This document shows positions 1 to 7,536 of a DNA stretch of 64,000 nt, in pieces (the first letter of the stretch is position 1; every line of letters begins with the position of its first letter). A model generated the notes under the pieces. It was not told where the DNA came from. It worked only from the letters and a program-made list of their open reading frames with translations, and did no database searches. The stretch covers positions 1 to 64,000 of the forward strand of contig JAJYUJ010000008.1 in the NCBI GenBank assembly GCA_021792615.1. The letters run 5' to 3'. The position numbers and the translations under genes were made by a program. Source of the DNA: a bacterium (lineage in GTDB: Bacteria > JAMCPX01).

Positions 1-138
1 ACTACGTATGAAGCATTCACCGGCACCGGGTACATAGCATTAAATCTCACTACCGGAGAAGGCGGGTATTACCTGAGCGGTAACCTCCATGGAGGCATGA
101 CGGTGCTTGCCTATATATATATTGGCCTCCTTACTTAG
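1..138 (+). CDS. C-terminal end of a larger protein, transglutaminase/RHS-associated tail (partial)
   Basis: An open frame runs from the first base to a TAG at 136-138 and gives 45 residues. It contains GTGYIALNLTTGEGGYYLSG followed by GG. I recognise this as similar to the GTGYI-(I/L)-D-PETG-G-GAYMISGG element seen near the C-terminus of some large secreted transglutaminase-like and RHS-type proteins. Here the usual Asp-Pro is Asn-Leu. The hydrophobic end (AYIYIGLLT) follows a Gly-Gly pair, as in those proteins. The N-terminal part lies outside the window, so function and length cannot be stated. The family call rests on one motif. Confidence 0.55.
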   Translation, partial: TTYEAFTGTGYIALNLTTGEGGYYLSGNLHGGMTVLAYIYIGLLT

Positions 139-273
139 GACTGCCGACAATAGACCCAAATGAGAACATAACCCCTGATAAAGAACCCAATTCAGTAGTC
201 CATCTTATCAAGGTCAGCCCCGATTGGGCAGTTGGTACAGTCGGGCAATGATTGTCCGGTGACAGTGTTTAGC

Positions 274-300
274 TTGACACTGTGGTTTTAAAATGATAAC
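274..300 (+). promoter_or_regulatory. Candidate promoter for rpsT
   Basis: A perfect -35 hexamer TTGACA lies at 274-279. The AT-rich stretch after it holds only imperfect -10 matches (TGATAA or GATAAC around 294-300) at a short spacing of about 15 bases. It is the only sigma70-like -35 between the preceding stop codon and rpsT. The -10 assignment is weak. Confidence 0.35.
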
Positions 301-334
301 CATAGTCCAATTTTGAATGGAGGTACGTATATAA

Positions 335-643
335 ATGGCACAGACAGGTAAGACGAGAAAACCGCCGAAGAAGTCCAAATCGGTTTTAAAGAGGCAGAGA
401 CAGAATGTGAAAAGAAGGGCACGCAACACGTCCGCCCTGGCTTCTTTGCATACCGGAATAACCAAATTCGATTCATTGCTGACACAAAACGATATAGATA
501 AGGCAAAAAAATATCTGCAGGAGTTGGTGTCTTTTGTTGCGCATCTTTCGTCGCGAGGCATCCTGAAGAAACAGACGGCGAGCAGAAAGATCTCAAGGTT
601 GAATTTACGCTTTAATAAAGCTTCCCGTGTAAAAGCTCAATAG
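335..643 (+). CDS. rpsT: 30S ribosomal protein S20
   Basis: A 102-residue, strongly basic protein of the S20 family, which binds 16S rRNA early in assembly of the small subunit. The N-terminal region is rich in Lys/Arg (KTRKPPKKSKSVLKRQRQNV) followed by helical segments, and the RGILKKQTASRKISRLN stretch is typical of S20. The start is supported by GGAGG about 11 bases upstream of the ATG. Length is slightly above the usual 85-90 residues because of extra residues before the first helix. The last 32 bases overlap the 3' end of the convergent holA, so the two transcripts are antisense at their ends. Confidence 0.95.
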   Translation: MAQTGKTRKPPKKSKSVLKRQRQNVKRRARNTSALASLHTGITKFDSLLTQNDIDKAKKYLQELVSFVAHLSSRGILKKQTASRKISRLNLRFNKASRVKAQ

Positions 644-1469
644 TCAGCATATCGAGGGCAAGGTTATTCGTAACCAGACCCTTTCTCATGGCAAGGCTGT
701 AATCGTAGATGAGTCCGATTCGTTTGCGCAGTGCAGTGTCGTCCGGTGTATCATAGAGTAATTGCCGTAATTTCCAGAGGAGTGCGCCTATAACCATTGC
801 ACTTTCAGCGCCGGTCTCTTTTATTTTTTTCAAGTCATGGAAAGCCGCTTTATCCCTATGGTTCAATACTTCGCTCACAAATTTGAAGGTATCGGATTTG
901 TTCAGATTAAACGTGAGTTCGCTGACGGCATTTTCGTCTATAGTCCCGTCTTTTCCCGCATACGTCGACAATTTATTGAGCTCATTTTCTATGATTCCCC
1001 ATGTCGATATCTCGAATACACTGGTGAGCATGTCTACGGCTGTATTCGTAATCTTTACGTTGTGCTCTTTTATGTAGTCCTGAATGAGAGAATACGTGGT
1101 CTGATTCGTCAGCGCGTATTTTTTAATCGTTTTTGCAGCCCGTAGTGCTGTGAATTTGCTGAGCTTTAATGCGTCCGTATTTTCCGTTACGAGTATGAGA
1201 AGAGTATGCTCGGCCGCAGAAGCTGAGAATTTTACAACAGCTTCTATGACCTCGGGCTTGAGTGATTCGGCATTCACGATGACCGCAGCCCTGTTCTTCG
1301 AGAGAAGGGAATCCGTATACAGTGCATTGTTGAGTTGATTAAGGTCGGTGGATTTCCCGTCAAGCGTATCAAGGGCGTCCTGCGTAACGGCATGCTGCGC
1401 CAAAAGTTTCCGTATCAGGGCGGAATTGTAGGAATTATCCTTACCGGTTATGAAATGTGCGGTACCCAT
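612..1469 (-). CDS. holA: DNA polymerase III delta subunit
   Basis: A 285-residue protein of the HolA family, the clamp-loader subunit that opens the DnaN sliding clamp. The N-terminus (HFITGKDNSYNSALIRKLL) fits the start of HolA AAA+-like domain I. The central region (QDYIKEHNVKITNTAVDML, then a WGIIENELNKLSTYAG-like segment) and the C-terminal helical domain (VIGALLWKLRQLLYD) are typical. It is shorter than E. coli HolA (about 340 residues). It follows lptE by 8 bases; this lptE-holA order is common in Gram-negative bacteria and supports the call. Its stop codon lies inside rpsT on the other strand. Confidence 0.85.
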   Translation of the reverse strand: MGTAHFITGKDNSYNSALIRKLLAQHAVTQDALDTLDGKSTDLNQLNNALYTDSLLSKNRAAVIVNAESLKPEVIEAVVKFSASAAEHTLLILVTENTDALKLSKFTALRAAKTIKKYALTNQTTYSLIQDYIKEHNVKITNTAVDMLTSVFEISTWGIIENELNKLSTYAGKDGTIDENAVSELTFNLNKSDTFKFVSEVLNHRDKAAFHDLKKIKETGAESAMVIGALLWKLRQLLYDTPDDTALRKRIGLIYDYSLAMRKGLVTNNLALDMLTIELLHGKLY

Positions 1470-1477
1470 GGCTCTGG

Positions 1478-2014
1478 TCAGAAATTACTGTGCATCGCAT
1501 CGAATGCCCTCTGCGTCATTGATATGGCAAGCAAGTTTATCGTATCCTTTTCTTTCTCTTTTGTCAGCAGGGGATCATTTATCGGGTAGAAATCCATGCT
1601 TTCCGTAAACCCTTTCATTTCCCATAATGTTTTGTCCGTTATGACCTGAACAAGCTTTACATTGATAGTGATGGTTAATTGATAAACTGTGGCTATACCT
1701 GCGGGAGAAAAGAACACGGGAACAGAACTGTAAGATACAATTGTTCCATCGACAATACCTTCTGCGTCAGATTTCGAAACAAGCTTTGTGTCCGATGAAT
1801 CGGCAATGGTTTTCCTCATCGAGGCAGTGAAGAGATCCTCTATGGCCACTTCGTCCGTCAGGTTTATAAACACCGGCACATAAAGCCTGCTTACCTTAAG
1901 AGGCACGACACCCGTACCTCTGCCAAAATTATAACCGCACCCGGACACGAGTGCAGTTATAATTATTATCAATGCTGCCAGAGAAGTGTATAATCTTACT
2001 GTTGAACTGTTCAA
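1478..2014 (-). CDS. lptE: LPS-assembly lipoprotein LptE-like
   Basis: A 178-residue lipoprotein. The signal sequence ends in the lipobox LVSGC with the acylated cysteine at residue 26, followed by GYNFGRG; the CGY start is characteristic of LptE. The family forms a plug with the barrel protein LptD that places lipopolysaccharide in the outer leaflet. The rest has the LptE alpha/beta pattern: VSRLYVPVFINLTDEVAIEDLF, then a variable region, then DPLLTKEKEKDTINLLA. Position immediately upstream of holA is the standard neighbourhood. Sequence in this family is poorly conserved, so the call rests on lipobox, length and position. Confidence 0.8.
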   Translation of the reverse strand: MNSSTVRLYTSLAALIIIITALVSGCGYNFGRGTGVVPLKVSRLYVPVFINLTDEVAIEDLFTASMRKTIADSSDTKLVSKSDAEGIVDGTIVSYSSVPVFFSPAGIATVYQLTITINVKLVQVITDKTLWEMKGFTESMDFYPINDPLLTKEKEKDTINLLAISMTQRAFDAMHSNF

Positions 2015-2112
2015 CGGCCCATTCTCTGTATAACCAAAATATTATTTAAAACCTTCTCTGCGTTCAGTCTGCGTAGTTTTTTACTACTACTACTTTCCGG
2101 AAGGTGTTTATT

Positions 2113-2511
2113 TTATTTGGTCTTTGATTTAACCTTTATCTTTTTTACGGCGTTCGATTTTGTTGCTGCCTGTTTCTTCTTCGTCGCATCTTTATAAATC
2201 TTTTCCGCCTGTTTTCTGTAACCTTCAATTTTCTCTTTTATATCTGAAACGGTGCTTTCTGCTCTATCTTTGTAGAGTTTTAACGCCTTGTCCTGAAGGT
2301 CCATAAATACCTTTTCATACTTCTTTTGCTCGGACTCTAACCTGTTGACGATGTTTTTTATCTGCGGATTGTTTACCGCCAGCTTCGCAATATCGTTTGT
2401 CGTTTTTACCACCAGTTCCTGAACCTGGGATTGTGTCTTCTTGGCGAGTTTCTGAGCCTCATCTTTGAATTGTTTTAGTACATCCAACAGCCTTGTTTGT
2501 TTTGCTGCCAT
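2113..2511 (-). CDS. Lysine-rich coiled-coil protein of unknown function
   Basis: A 132-residue protein that I do not recognise. Residues 5 to about 105 are predicted helical with heptad-like spacing of Leu/Val/Ile among many Lys, Glu and Gln (LLDVLKQFKDEAQKLAKK; KYEKVFMDLQDKALKLYKDR). The last 25 residues are an almost pure Lys/Ala/Thr/Val tail (KKKQAATKSNAVKKIKVKSK), like histone-H1-type tails or phasin-type proteins with a basic C-terminus. No signal peptide or membrane segment is visible. GGAGG stands about 9 bases before the ATG. A nucleoid-associated or phasin-like role would fit the composition but is inference. Confidence 0.75.
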   Translation of the reverse strand: MAAKQTRLLDVLKQFKDEAQKLAKKTQSQVQELVVKTTNDIAKLAVNNPQIKNIVNRLESEQKKYEKVFMDLQDKALKLYKDRAESTVSDIKEKIEGYRKQAEKIYKDATKKKQAATKSNAVKKIKVKSKTK

Positions 2512-2682
2512 AAAAACCTCCTTATAAGTTTATTGTCTTCTATACATGATAAGCATAATAAAGTCAAAAAAAAGTAGAGGAGAGTACCCAAGGGCCAAGG
2601 AACCTGCAATTTCCCAATTTCTACCCGGCTGTGTTGACGGCTGCATTTTTCGACGGGGCAAGAGTGCAGAGCAAGGGGATGG

Positions 2683-2725
2683 AGAGAAACAAACAGAAAC
2701 CCCCGTGCTTAAAAGCCCGGGGGTT
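2683..2725 (-). terminator. Rho-independent terminator after the porin gene
   Basis: Read on the minus strand, a GC-rich stem pairs 2718-2725 with 2698-2705 (AACCCCCG against CGGGGGTT) around an inner CTTTTAAG-like loop. A T-rich run (TTTCTGTTTGTTTCT) follows. It lies about 65 bases past the stop codon of the porin, with no other minus-strand gene between. Confidence 0.7.
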
Positions 2726-2788
2726 AGAATCATCCTGGAGCGAAGCCGGCCTTCGCCGGCGAATCGGAGTTATTTCAAGTTGATTGTC

Positions 2789-3955
2789 TTAAAATGCAAA
2801 TCTTAGATTTAATGCAACAGCCTGATCCGTGAAGGTTGTTTTCTGCTTTGAGAGGTTATAACCGTCCAGGGTGTACATATTGTAATCGAGAGCCAGGATT
2901 GTTTCTTTCGAGATATCATAGCTTATACCGGCAAGCGCCCATGTATTCTCCGATGTTGTGACAAACTTAAGCAACTCTGTTGAATAAAGATTGCCGGTGC
3001 CAAGGCTTACCGTCGGTGCTATCGTACCGCTGACCGGTGTATAGGAATTGTTTCCATTCGGTTTCATATCGAGGTAACGGGCAAATATCCTCAGTTTCTC
3101 TTCACCCGGTATACGCATGAAACCCCAGAACTCATACCCGTAGCCGTGGTTGAATTTCGCTTTGCCCTGGTCCGCAGAAGTAATATGATCGTCTGCCCAC
3201 ATCCAATCACCGGCGACTCTCAATAAGCTGTTGGTGTACACAAGCATGGCTATTGCGCGTTTCGGATTGTAGCCCGGTACGCCGTTGTGCATACTTTCAT
3301 CCATACCGAACAGGTCGAATATGAACGGCTTTATGTTTAATGCTATTCTTGCAGCTCCGGCATAGCCTCTCCCGTTCTGCGGTGCCTGGTAGCCTTCACC
3401 GTTTGACACCATGACGTGGTAATCAATCAGTTTATTAAACAGGTTTCCAACAATCGCTACACCCAGGTCGCTTGACGGCATAAACCCTTCGTAATCCGGA
3501 GCTGTTTCAGAGACGAATCTGTAGTTCCACAATCCTTCTTCGTAGGGTATCCATGGTGTTTCCGTTAAACCAAACCGTATCGCTATATTCTTTACCGGAG
3601 TAAAGATGCCGTAGAGATATTTTACAAACACATTCCCTCTTCCGTTTGATGCGCTTGGGTCCGAGTATGCCTCATCAAGGGTGAACTTGCCGGAAAACTC
3701 GTTGTTTATTTTACCGATAGCTATGAGGTATGCCCTCGACAGCCTTACGCCGTTCGTGTTTGCGCTGTTTTCATTTGCCTGCGTTTGTCCGACCTTTGCA
3801 TTATCAAAATGGTCTCCTGAAGCCTGCATTGCATTCAGATATGCTTTTACCCCGACATTAAGATTGTTGTTGATCTGATATGCATAAGCCCCTGTGCTGA
3901 AGAACACAACTCCCAATACTGCTGCTCCCAATATTCTTTTTACTTTTTTTGCCAT
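2789..3955 (-). CDS. Outer-membrane porin-like beta-barrel protein
   Basis: A 388-residue protein with a Sec signal peptide (basic KKVKR, hydrophobic core, STGAYA at about residues 21-26, a plausible cleavage site) and a long series of alternating hydrophobic beta-strands. It ends in VALNLRFAF; a terminal Phe is the usual recognition signal for outer-membrane assembly. Segments such as RAYLIAIGKINNEFSGKFTLDEAY and IRFGLTETPWIPYEEGLWNY resemble porins of the phosphate-selective O/P type or anaerobe 'short-chain' porins, but substrate cannot be read from sequence. The start is supported by GGAGGAG just before the ATG. It has its own terminator and reads away from the small lipoprotein gene on the other strand. 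Confidence 0.75.
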   Translation of the reverse strand: MAKKVKRILGAAVLGVVFFSTGAYAYQINNNLNVGVKAYLNAMQASGDHFDNAKVGQTQANENSANTNGVRLSRAYLIAIGKINNEFSGKFTLDEAYSDPSASNGRGNVFVKYLYGIFTPVKNIAIRFGLTETPWIPYEEGLWNYRFVSETAPDYEGFMPSSDLGVAIVGNLFNKLIDYHVMVSNGEGYQAPQNGRGYAGAARIALNIKPFIFDLFGMDESMHNGVPGYNPKRAIAMLVYTNSLLRVAGDWMWADDHITSADQGKAKFNHGYGYEFWGFMRIPGEEKLRIFARYLDMKPNGNNSYTPVSGTIAPTVSLGTGNLYSTELLKFVTTSENTWALAGISYDISKETILALDYNMYTLDGYNLSKQKTTFTDQAVALNLRFAF

Positions 3956-4166
3956 TTCTCCTCCTTCATTTTAAAGTTTGTGGCTTTCATTACTAAGAAA
4001 AATATCAGTATAGAATGAACACAGCATTACGGACGTGTAAAATTCAGGTAAAACCGGAAATCCGTACTACTCGAGCAGGGGGCTGTGGTTTTTGAGGAAA
4101 GATCTCAACAGGGAGTTCCGTCAGACCCCTTGCAATTTTTCGGGGATATGTTTTCAGCGCTTACTA

Positions 4167-4195
4167 TTGACAAACATTTTGCAGTGGCATATCAC
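4167..4195 (+). promoter_or_regulatory. Promoter of the small lipoprotein gene
   Basis: A perfect TTGACA (4167-4172), a 17-base spacer and TATCAC (4190-4195, four of six matches to the -10 consensus). Transcription would start near 4202, exactly where the conserved inverted repeat of the leader begins. Confidence 0.6.
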
Positions 4196-4203
4196 GCATA
4201 TAA

Positions 4204-4299
4204 ACCCCGTTAGAAGGGTTGGCTTAGAACATATCTTTATGCTACAGATTGTAAAGGGAGGGTTATGTACTTATGCATAGCTTGGCCTTCTAACGGGGT
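4204..4299 (+). promoter_or_regulatory. Structured 5' leader closed by a 14-bp stem
   Basis: ACCCCGTTAGAAGG (4204-4217) is the exact reverse complement of 4286-4299. With the promoter just upstream, the RNA would begin with one arm of a long-range stem and the other arm would end about 15 bases before the Shine-Dalgarno sequence of the lipoprotein gene. The enclosed 68 bases contain further short self-complementary stretches. The stem could protect the 5' end of an abundant mRNA or be part of a regulatory RNA. I do not recognise a known riboswitch class. Confidence 0.5.
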
Positions 4300-4328
4300 A
4301 AAATTCTAAATAAAGGAGGTAAGGATAC

Positions 4329-4511
4329 ATGAAGAAGTTAATGCTATTAGCGATTGTTCTCGCTTTCACAGCGGGCATGACAGGCTGCCACAAAGAAGCA
4401 ACAGAGCAAGCGGCACCAGCAGTCACAGCACCGACAACAACGACAGCAGCACCGGCATCACCGACAACAGCAGCGCCGGCATCACCAACAACAGCAGCAC
4501 CGGCAAAGTAA
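4329..4511 (+). CDS. Small Ala/Pro/Thr-rich lipoprotein
   Basis: A 60-residue lipoprotein with a very clear signal (KKLMLLAIVLAFTAGMTGC, acylated Cys at residue 20). A 40-residue low-complexity tail follows, built from near repeats of APASPTTA. A strong AAAGGAGGT ribosome-binding site precedes the ATG and a strong terminator follows, so this is a single-gene transcript set up for high expression. The tail composition suggests an extended spacer, as in small abundant envelope lipoproteins of the Lpp kind, but there is no coiled coil and no recognisable peptidoglycan-binding motif apart from the C-terminal Lys. Function is unknown. Confidence 0.85.
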   Translation: MKKLMLLAIVLAFTAGMTGCHKEATEQAAPAVTAPTTTTAAPASPTTAAPASPTTAAPAK

Positions 4512-4530
4512 GAAAAGCACTGTTTTATGA

Positions 4531-4559
4531 AGAGGGAGTTTATTGCTCCCTCTTTTTTT
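4531..4559 (+). terminator. Rho-independent terminator
   Basis: AGAGGGAG (4531-4538) pairs with CTCCCTCT (4546-4553) around a 7-base loop and is followed directly by a run of T. It lies 20 bases after the lipoprotein stop codon. Confidence 0.9.
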
Positions 4560-4645
4560 ATGGCCCGCGGGGTTTAACCTGTTACACCGATCATGGAAGA
4601 TAAATTGCGAATGCAGCTTGCAGCAATGTTACATTCATAACCCCG

Positions 4646-4735
4646 AAAAATGCGTTTGAAAAAAAAGGAAGTTTATGCAATGAGCGATAAGCCCGCGTCA
4701 CGTGACTTTCCCAATGAGTGCGGTTTTTTATCGAG
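4646..4735. repeat. Truncated copy of the AACCCGAAAAATGC-end repeat family
   Basis: One end is clear: CCCCGAAAAATGCGTTTGAA, then AAAAAGGAAGTTTATGCAATGAGCGAT and CCCGCGTC. This matches the right-hand arm of the 227-bp copies. The opposite terminus was not found on the far side of the adjacent nuclease cassette, so this copy is broken. Confidence 0.7.
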
Positions 4736-4771
4736 AAGGATATTTAGGGTATTGTCTGTTATTTTCCAATC

Positions 4772-4804
4772 CCCCTCTTAGATTAAGAGGGGTTAGGGGA
4801 GTTA
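4772..4804. repeat. Left inverted repeat of the DUF559 cassette
   Basis: A hairpin CCCCTCTTA-GAT-TAAGAGGGG (4772-4792) continues into TTAGGGGAGTTA. Positions 4785-4804 are the reverse complement of 5154-5173 with one mismatch in 20. The repeat encodes the last six residues (NSPNPS) and the stop codon of the nuclease gene. Confidence 0.85.
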
Positions 4805-5154
4805 CCTCTTTCTTTTATTTCATACAATACGCCTTCAATATTTTCCACAACATCATTGTTCCAGAATCGTATCACTTTTATCCCTTGTGCTCTTAAATAT
4901 TCAGCGCGTATATTGTCGTGTTTCTTGTTATCTTCTTCGCCATGTTGGCCACCGTCCAATTCAATAGCAAGTCTTAACTCTGAACAATAGAAATCAAGAA
5001 TATATTTCCCTATACTATATTGTCTATAAAACTTTAGTCCGTAGAATTGTTTGTTTCGTAAATGACTCCACAGAAGTTTTTCTGCATCTGTTTGATTATT
5101 CCTTAAATTACGTCTTGTTTCTTTAAATGTCGGGTCATTGTGTATAAATTTCAT
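4783..5154 (-). CDS. DUF559 (Vsr-like) endonuclease-domain protein
   Basis: A 123-residue protein of the DUF559 family, small single-domain proteins related to very-short-patch-repair nucleases of the PD-(D/E)xK fold. The core YILDFYC (Asp54), AIELDGGQH (Glu65, Asp67, Gln70, His71) and IKVIRFWNNDV is intact; LLWSHLRNKQFYGLKFYRQY is the usual N-terminal part. An upstream in-frame Met at 5313 is less likely: the family normally starts close to the KFIHNDPTF segment, and the extra residues would be repeat-encoded. The ATG at 5154 directly abuts the right inverted repeat, whose GGGGATAGGGGAG supplies the only ribosome-binding sequence, and the stop lies in the left repeat. The gene thus spans the cassette exactly. 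Function is not established for the family. Confidence 0.85.
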   Translation of the reverse strand: MKFIHNDPTFKETRRNLRNNQTDAEKLLWSHLRNKQFYGLKFYRQYSIGKYILDFYCSELRLAIELDGGQHGEEDNKKHDNIRAEYLRAQGIKVIRFWNNDVVENIEGVLYEIKERGNSPNPS

Positions 5155-5186
5155 AACTCCCCTATCCCCTCTTATCTTAAGAGGGG
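5154..5186. repeat. Right inverted repeat of the DUF559 cassette
   Basis: TAACTCCCCTATCCCCTCTT (5154-5173) mirrors the left repeat, and the hairpin CCCCTCTTA-TCT-TAAGAGGGG (5166-5186) is repeated with a different three-base loop. It contains the start codon edge and Shine-Dalgarno sequence of the nuclease gene. Confidence 0.85.
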
Positions 5187-5194
5187 AAACATTT

Positions 5195-5226
5195 GAAGAA
5201 CCACGTCGTAAACAACGTGGTTCTTC
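5195..5226. repeat. 12-bp palindrome next to the DUF559 cassette
   Basis: GAAGAACCACGT (5195-5206) is perfectly complementary to 5215-5226 around an 8-base loop. There is no T-run on either side, so it is not an obvious terminator. It is followed by CCCGCC-ATA-GGCGGG near 5269-5283, another repeat-like hairpin. From here to the DUF2249 gene (5230-5695) I see no convincing gene. Confidence 0.6.
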
Positions 5227-5695
5227 GTCAGTATGGAACATGTTAATTATATAGTTCGCCTTGACACTCCCGCCATAGGCGGGGGGGATTGCGGCGAACA
5301 CCCGTTCAATCATCCCTTCACTGTTGATCCAGTCAGTAAATACCGTTAGAAATTACCTTGTTCATTGGTAACTTTTATAAAGGCCAAGAGCGGCAATCGG
5401 GGTAAAAGTCGCTGGTAACTATTAACGTTGAGAAAAGGGGAAAAAACAAGGCGTAGTGCGGTTTTACACTCCTTTTTACAGGTAACATATTGACAAATCA
5501 ACCCGTTTAATTTGCTTTTAAAAAGTCGGAAACTCATGAACAAAGCCGGCTGGTCTCTTCAAAAATCGGAAAGGTTTTCATCAGGGCTGGTACAATTGAC
5601 GTATAGGAGGATATGATGATTTCGTACAATCGCTCTATGATCCGCATCATATACCTTCACGTCAGAACGAGTAATGTACAGCCTGGAGGGAAATC

Positions 5696-5929
5696 ATGGA
5701 CGAAAAAATTATCGAGCTGGACATACGGCAGCTGCCGCCTGCGATGCGGCATGTAAAGATATTCGAGCTCTGGGACCGTTTGAACTCAGGGCAGTCGATC
5801 CTGCTGATAAACGATCACGATCCGAAACCGCTTTACTACCAGTTTGAGGCCGAGTTTGAAGGAAAATTTGATTGGCACTACGAGCAGGAAGGTCCTGAAG
5901 ACTGGGTTGTGACCATAAGTAAAAAATAG
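5696..5929 (+). CDS. DUF2249 domain protein
   Basis: A 77-residue single-domain protein of the DUF2249 family. The pattern IIELDIRQLPPAMRHVKIFELWDRL, then GQSILLINDHDPKPLYYQF and a final Trp/Val strand (EDWVVTISKK) matches the family, which has a TusA-like fold. Members occur in anaerobes and denitrifiers, often near cupin or hemerythrin-type genes, with unknown function. GGAGGG is 8 bases before the ATG. The stop codon is 2 bases from the stop of the convergent deacylase gene. Confidence 0.85.
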   Translation: MDEKIIELDIRQLPPAMRHVKIFELWDRLNSGQSILLINDHDPKPLYYQFEAEFEGKFDWHYEQEGPEDWVVTISKK

Positions 5930-5931
5930 CT

Positions 5932-7524
5932 TTATACTGTTTTTCTGAGCATCTTTCCGGGCAGTGCCTTCGTATGCACGCCCTTCTGAACCACGGTAAC
6001 CCCGTTGACCATGACGGTGTCGATGCCCGAGGGATATACGTGGGGCTGCAGGTAGGTAGACCTGTCCTCCATGCGTTCCGGTGAGAAGATAACGATATCC
6101 GCAAACCATCCCTCCTTTATCATGCCCCTTTGCTGTATCCCGGCCCTTTGTGCGGGCAGGGACGTCATTTTATAAACTGCCTGCTCGAGGCTGAGAATAT
6201 TGGTTTTCACAAAGTCCGTGAAAACCCTCGGATACGTACCGTATGACCGTGGGTGCGGCTTGCCTTCATGCAGGGGGCCGTAGTCTGCCCGCAGCCCTGC
6301 GTCAGAGCCGATCGACACGTACGGCTTCGCAAGTATGCGCTTCAGGTTGCCATCGTCCATTGCAAAGTAGATCGCCGTTGTCATCAGCTTCTCTTTCACA
6401 AGGATGTGATAGATCGTATCAATCGGCTGCATACCCAGTGCCGAAGATATCTCCGGAATGGTTTTACCTTCGAATTTCCTGTACTCGTCCGTGAAACATT
6501 GCGAAATCATAATCCTGGAGAAATAATCGTTCAGGTCATTGTGCTGTGCACTCAACTCGTCATGGATTCTGCTCCGCACTGCTTTATCCTCAAGCCTTGC
6601 CAGGGCCGCTTCTGTCGAATCCGCATATACCCAGTCGGGCATGACAGAGGCAAGGCCCGTATACGCTGACAAATACGGGTACCGGTCTGCTGCCACGTCA
6701 ACACCGTTTTTTTGTGCCGCCTCGATAAGCTCGAACACTTTGTCTATCTTGTGCCAGTTCTCCGGATTCATGGTCTTCAGGTGGCTTATCTCAACCGGTA
6801 GTCCGGCGCGCCTGCCTATCTCAAGGGCTTCTTCCACGGACTCGACCAGCGTCCTGCCCTCGGACCGCATGTGTGTTGCATAGATACCTTTATAGTCCGC
6901 AGCGACCTTTGCAAGCTCTATGACTTCCTTCGTGTCTGCGTAAGCACCCGGTGTGTAGGCAAGGCCTGTCGACATACCGAATGCACCGGCTTCCATGGAC
7001 TCTTTTACCAATGCACGCATGCTGTCCAGCTCTTTGTCCGTGGGACTGCTGGTTTTCCTCCCCATGACGGAACCCCGTATGGTCCCCTGCCCGACGAGCA
7101 TCGCATTGTTGATCGAGCTTCCCTGCTTTTCAACCCGCTGGATATAATCCATGAGGGTTTTTATGTTAAGGTCGAGCTTATAACTTTCGTAGTATTGTTG
7201 TTCGCGTTCCTTCAGGATAATCCCTCCGACCGGTGCTATCGAATACCCGCAGTTACCGTTCACCTCCGACGTAACGCCCTGCCTGACCTTGCTCTCTGCA
7301 TAGGCATTCAAAAGGATATGATAATCTGAATGAGAATGGATATCTACGAACCCCGGCGAAACCGTCATACCCGCTGCATCGACAACCTTGTCCGAGGCAA
7401 TACCTGTTTTCGATATGCGGTTTATCGTATCGCCGGCTATTTCTACGTCTGCAAAAAAACCGGCCTTCCCGCTTCCATCTACAATAAAACCGTTTTTAAT
7501 GACGAGCCTGTCGCTCATGGACAC
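5932..7524 (-). CDS. N-acyl-D-amino-acid deacylase family amidohydrolase
   Basis: A 530-residue metal-dependent amidohydrolase of the D-aminoacylase family, which hydrolyses N-acylated D-amino acids to the D-amino acid and a carboxylate. Features in order: the beta-sandwich start (LVIKNGFIVDGSGKAGFFADV), metal motif DIHSHSD, the VNGNCGYS cysteine segment typical of D-aminoacylases, the ATHMRSEGR and ISHLK histidine motifs, the SDAGLR aspartate near the C-terminal end of the barrel, then HPRSYGTYPR and the returning sandwich strand (GWFADIVIFSPERMEDRSTY). All expected metal ligands are present. Substrate specificity is not readable. The methyltransferase gene lies 12 bases upstream on the same strand. 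Confidence 0.88.
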   Translation of the reverse strand: MSMSDRLVIKNGFIVDGSGKAGFFADVEIAGDTINRISKTGIASDKVVDAAGMTVSPGFVDIHSHSDYHILLNAYAESKVRQGVTSEVNGNCGYSIAPVGGIILKEREQQYYESYKLDLNIKTLMDYIQRVEKQGSSINNAMLVGQGTIRGSVMGRKTSSPTDKELDSMRALVKESMEAGAFGMSTGLAYTPGAYADTKEVIELAKVAADYKGIYATHMRSEGRTLVESVEEALEIGRRAGLPVEISHLKTMNPENWHKIDKVFELIEAAQKNGVDVAADRYPYLSAYTGLASVMPDWVYADSTEAALARLEDKAVRSRIHDELSAQHNDLNDYFSRIMISQCFTDEYRKFEGKTIPEISSALGMQPIDTIYHILVKEKLMTTAIYFAMDDGNLKRILAKPYVSIGSDAGLRADYGPLHEGKPHPRSYGTYPRVFTDFVKTNILSLEQAVYKMTSLPAQRAGIQQRGMIKEGWFADIVIFSPERMEDRSTYLQPHVYPSGIDTVMVNGVTVVQKGVHTKALPGKMLRKTV

Positions 7525-7536
7525 CGTTCTCCTTCC

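Noticed and set aside
4184-4200. TGGCAT...GC string resembling a sigma54 promoter
   Set aside because: The spacing between the GG and GC elements is two bases short.
4092-4280. 62-codon frame upstream of the small lipoprotein
   Set aside because: It overlaps the promoter and the structured leader, has no ribosome site and its composition is not protein-like.
5346-5543. 65-codon frame on the minus strand beside the DUF559 cassette
   Set aside because: No ribosome site, no recognisable family, odd composition; more likely non-coding spacer.
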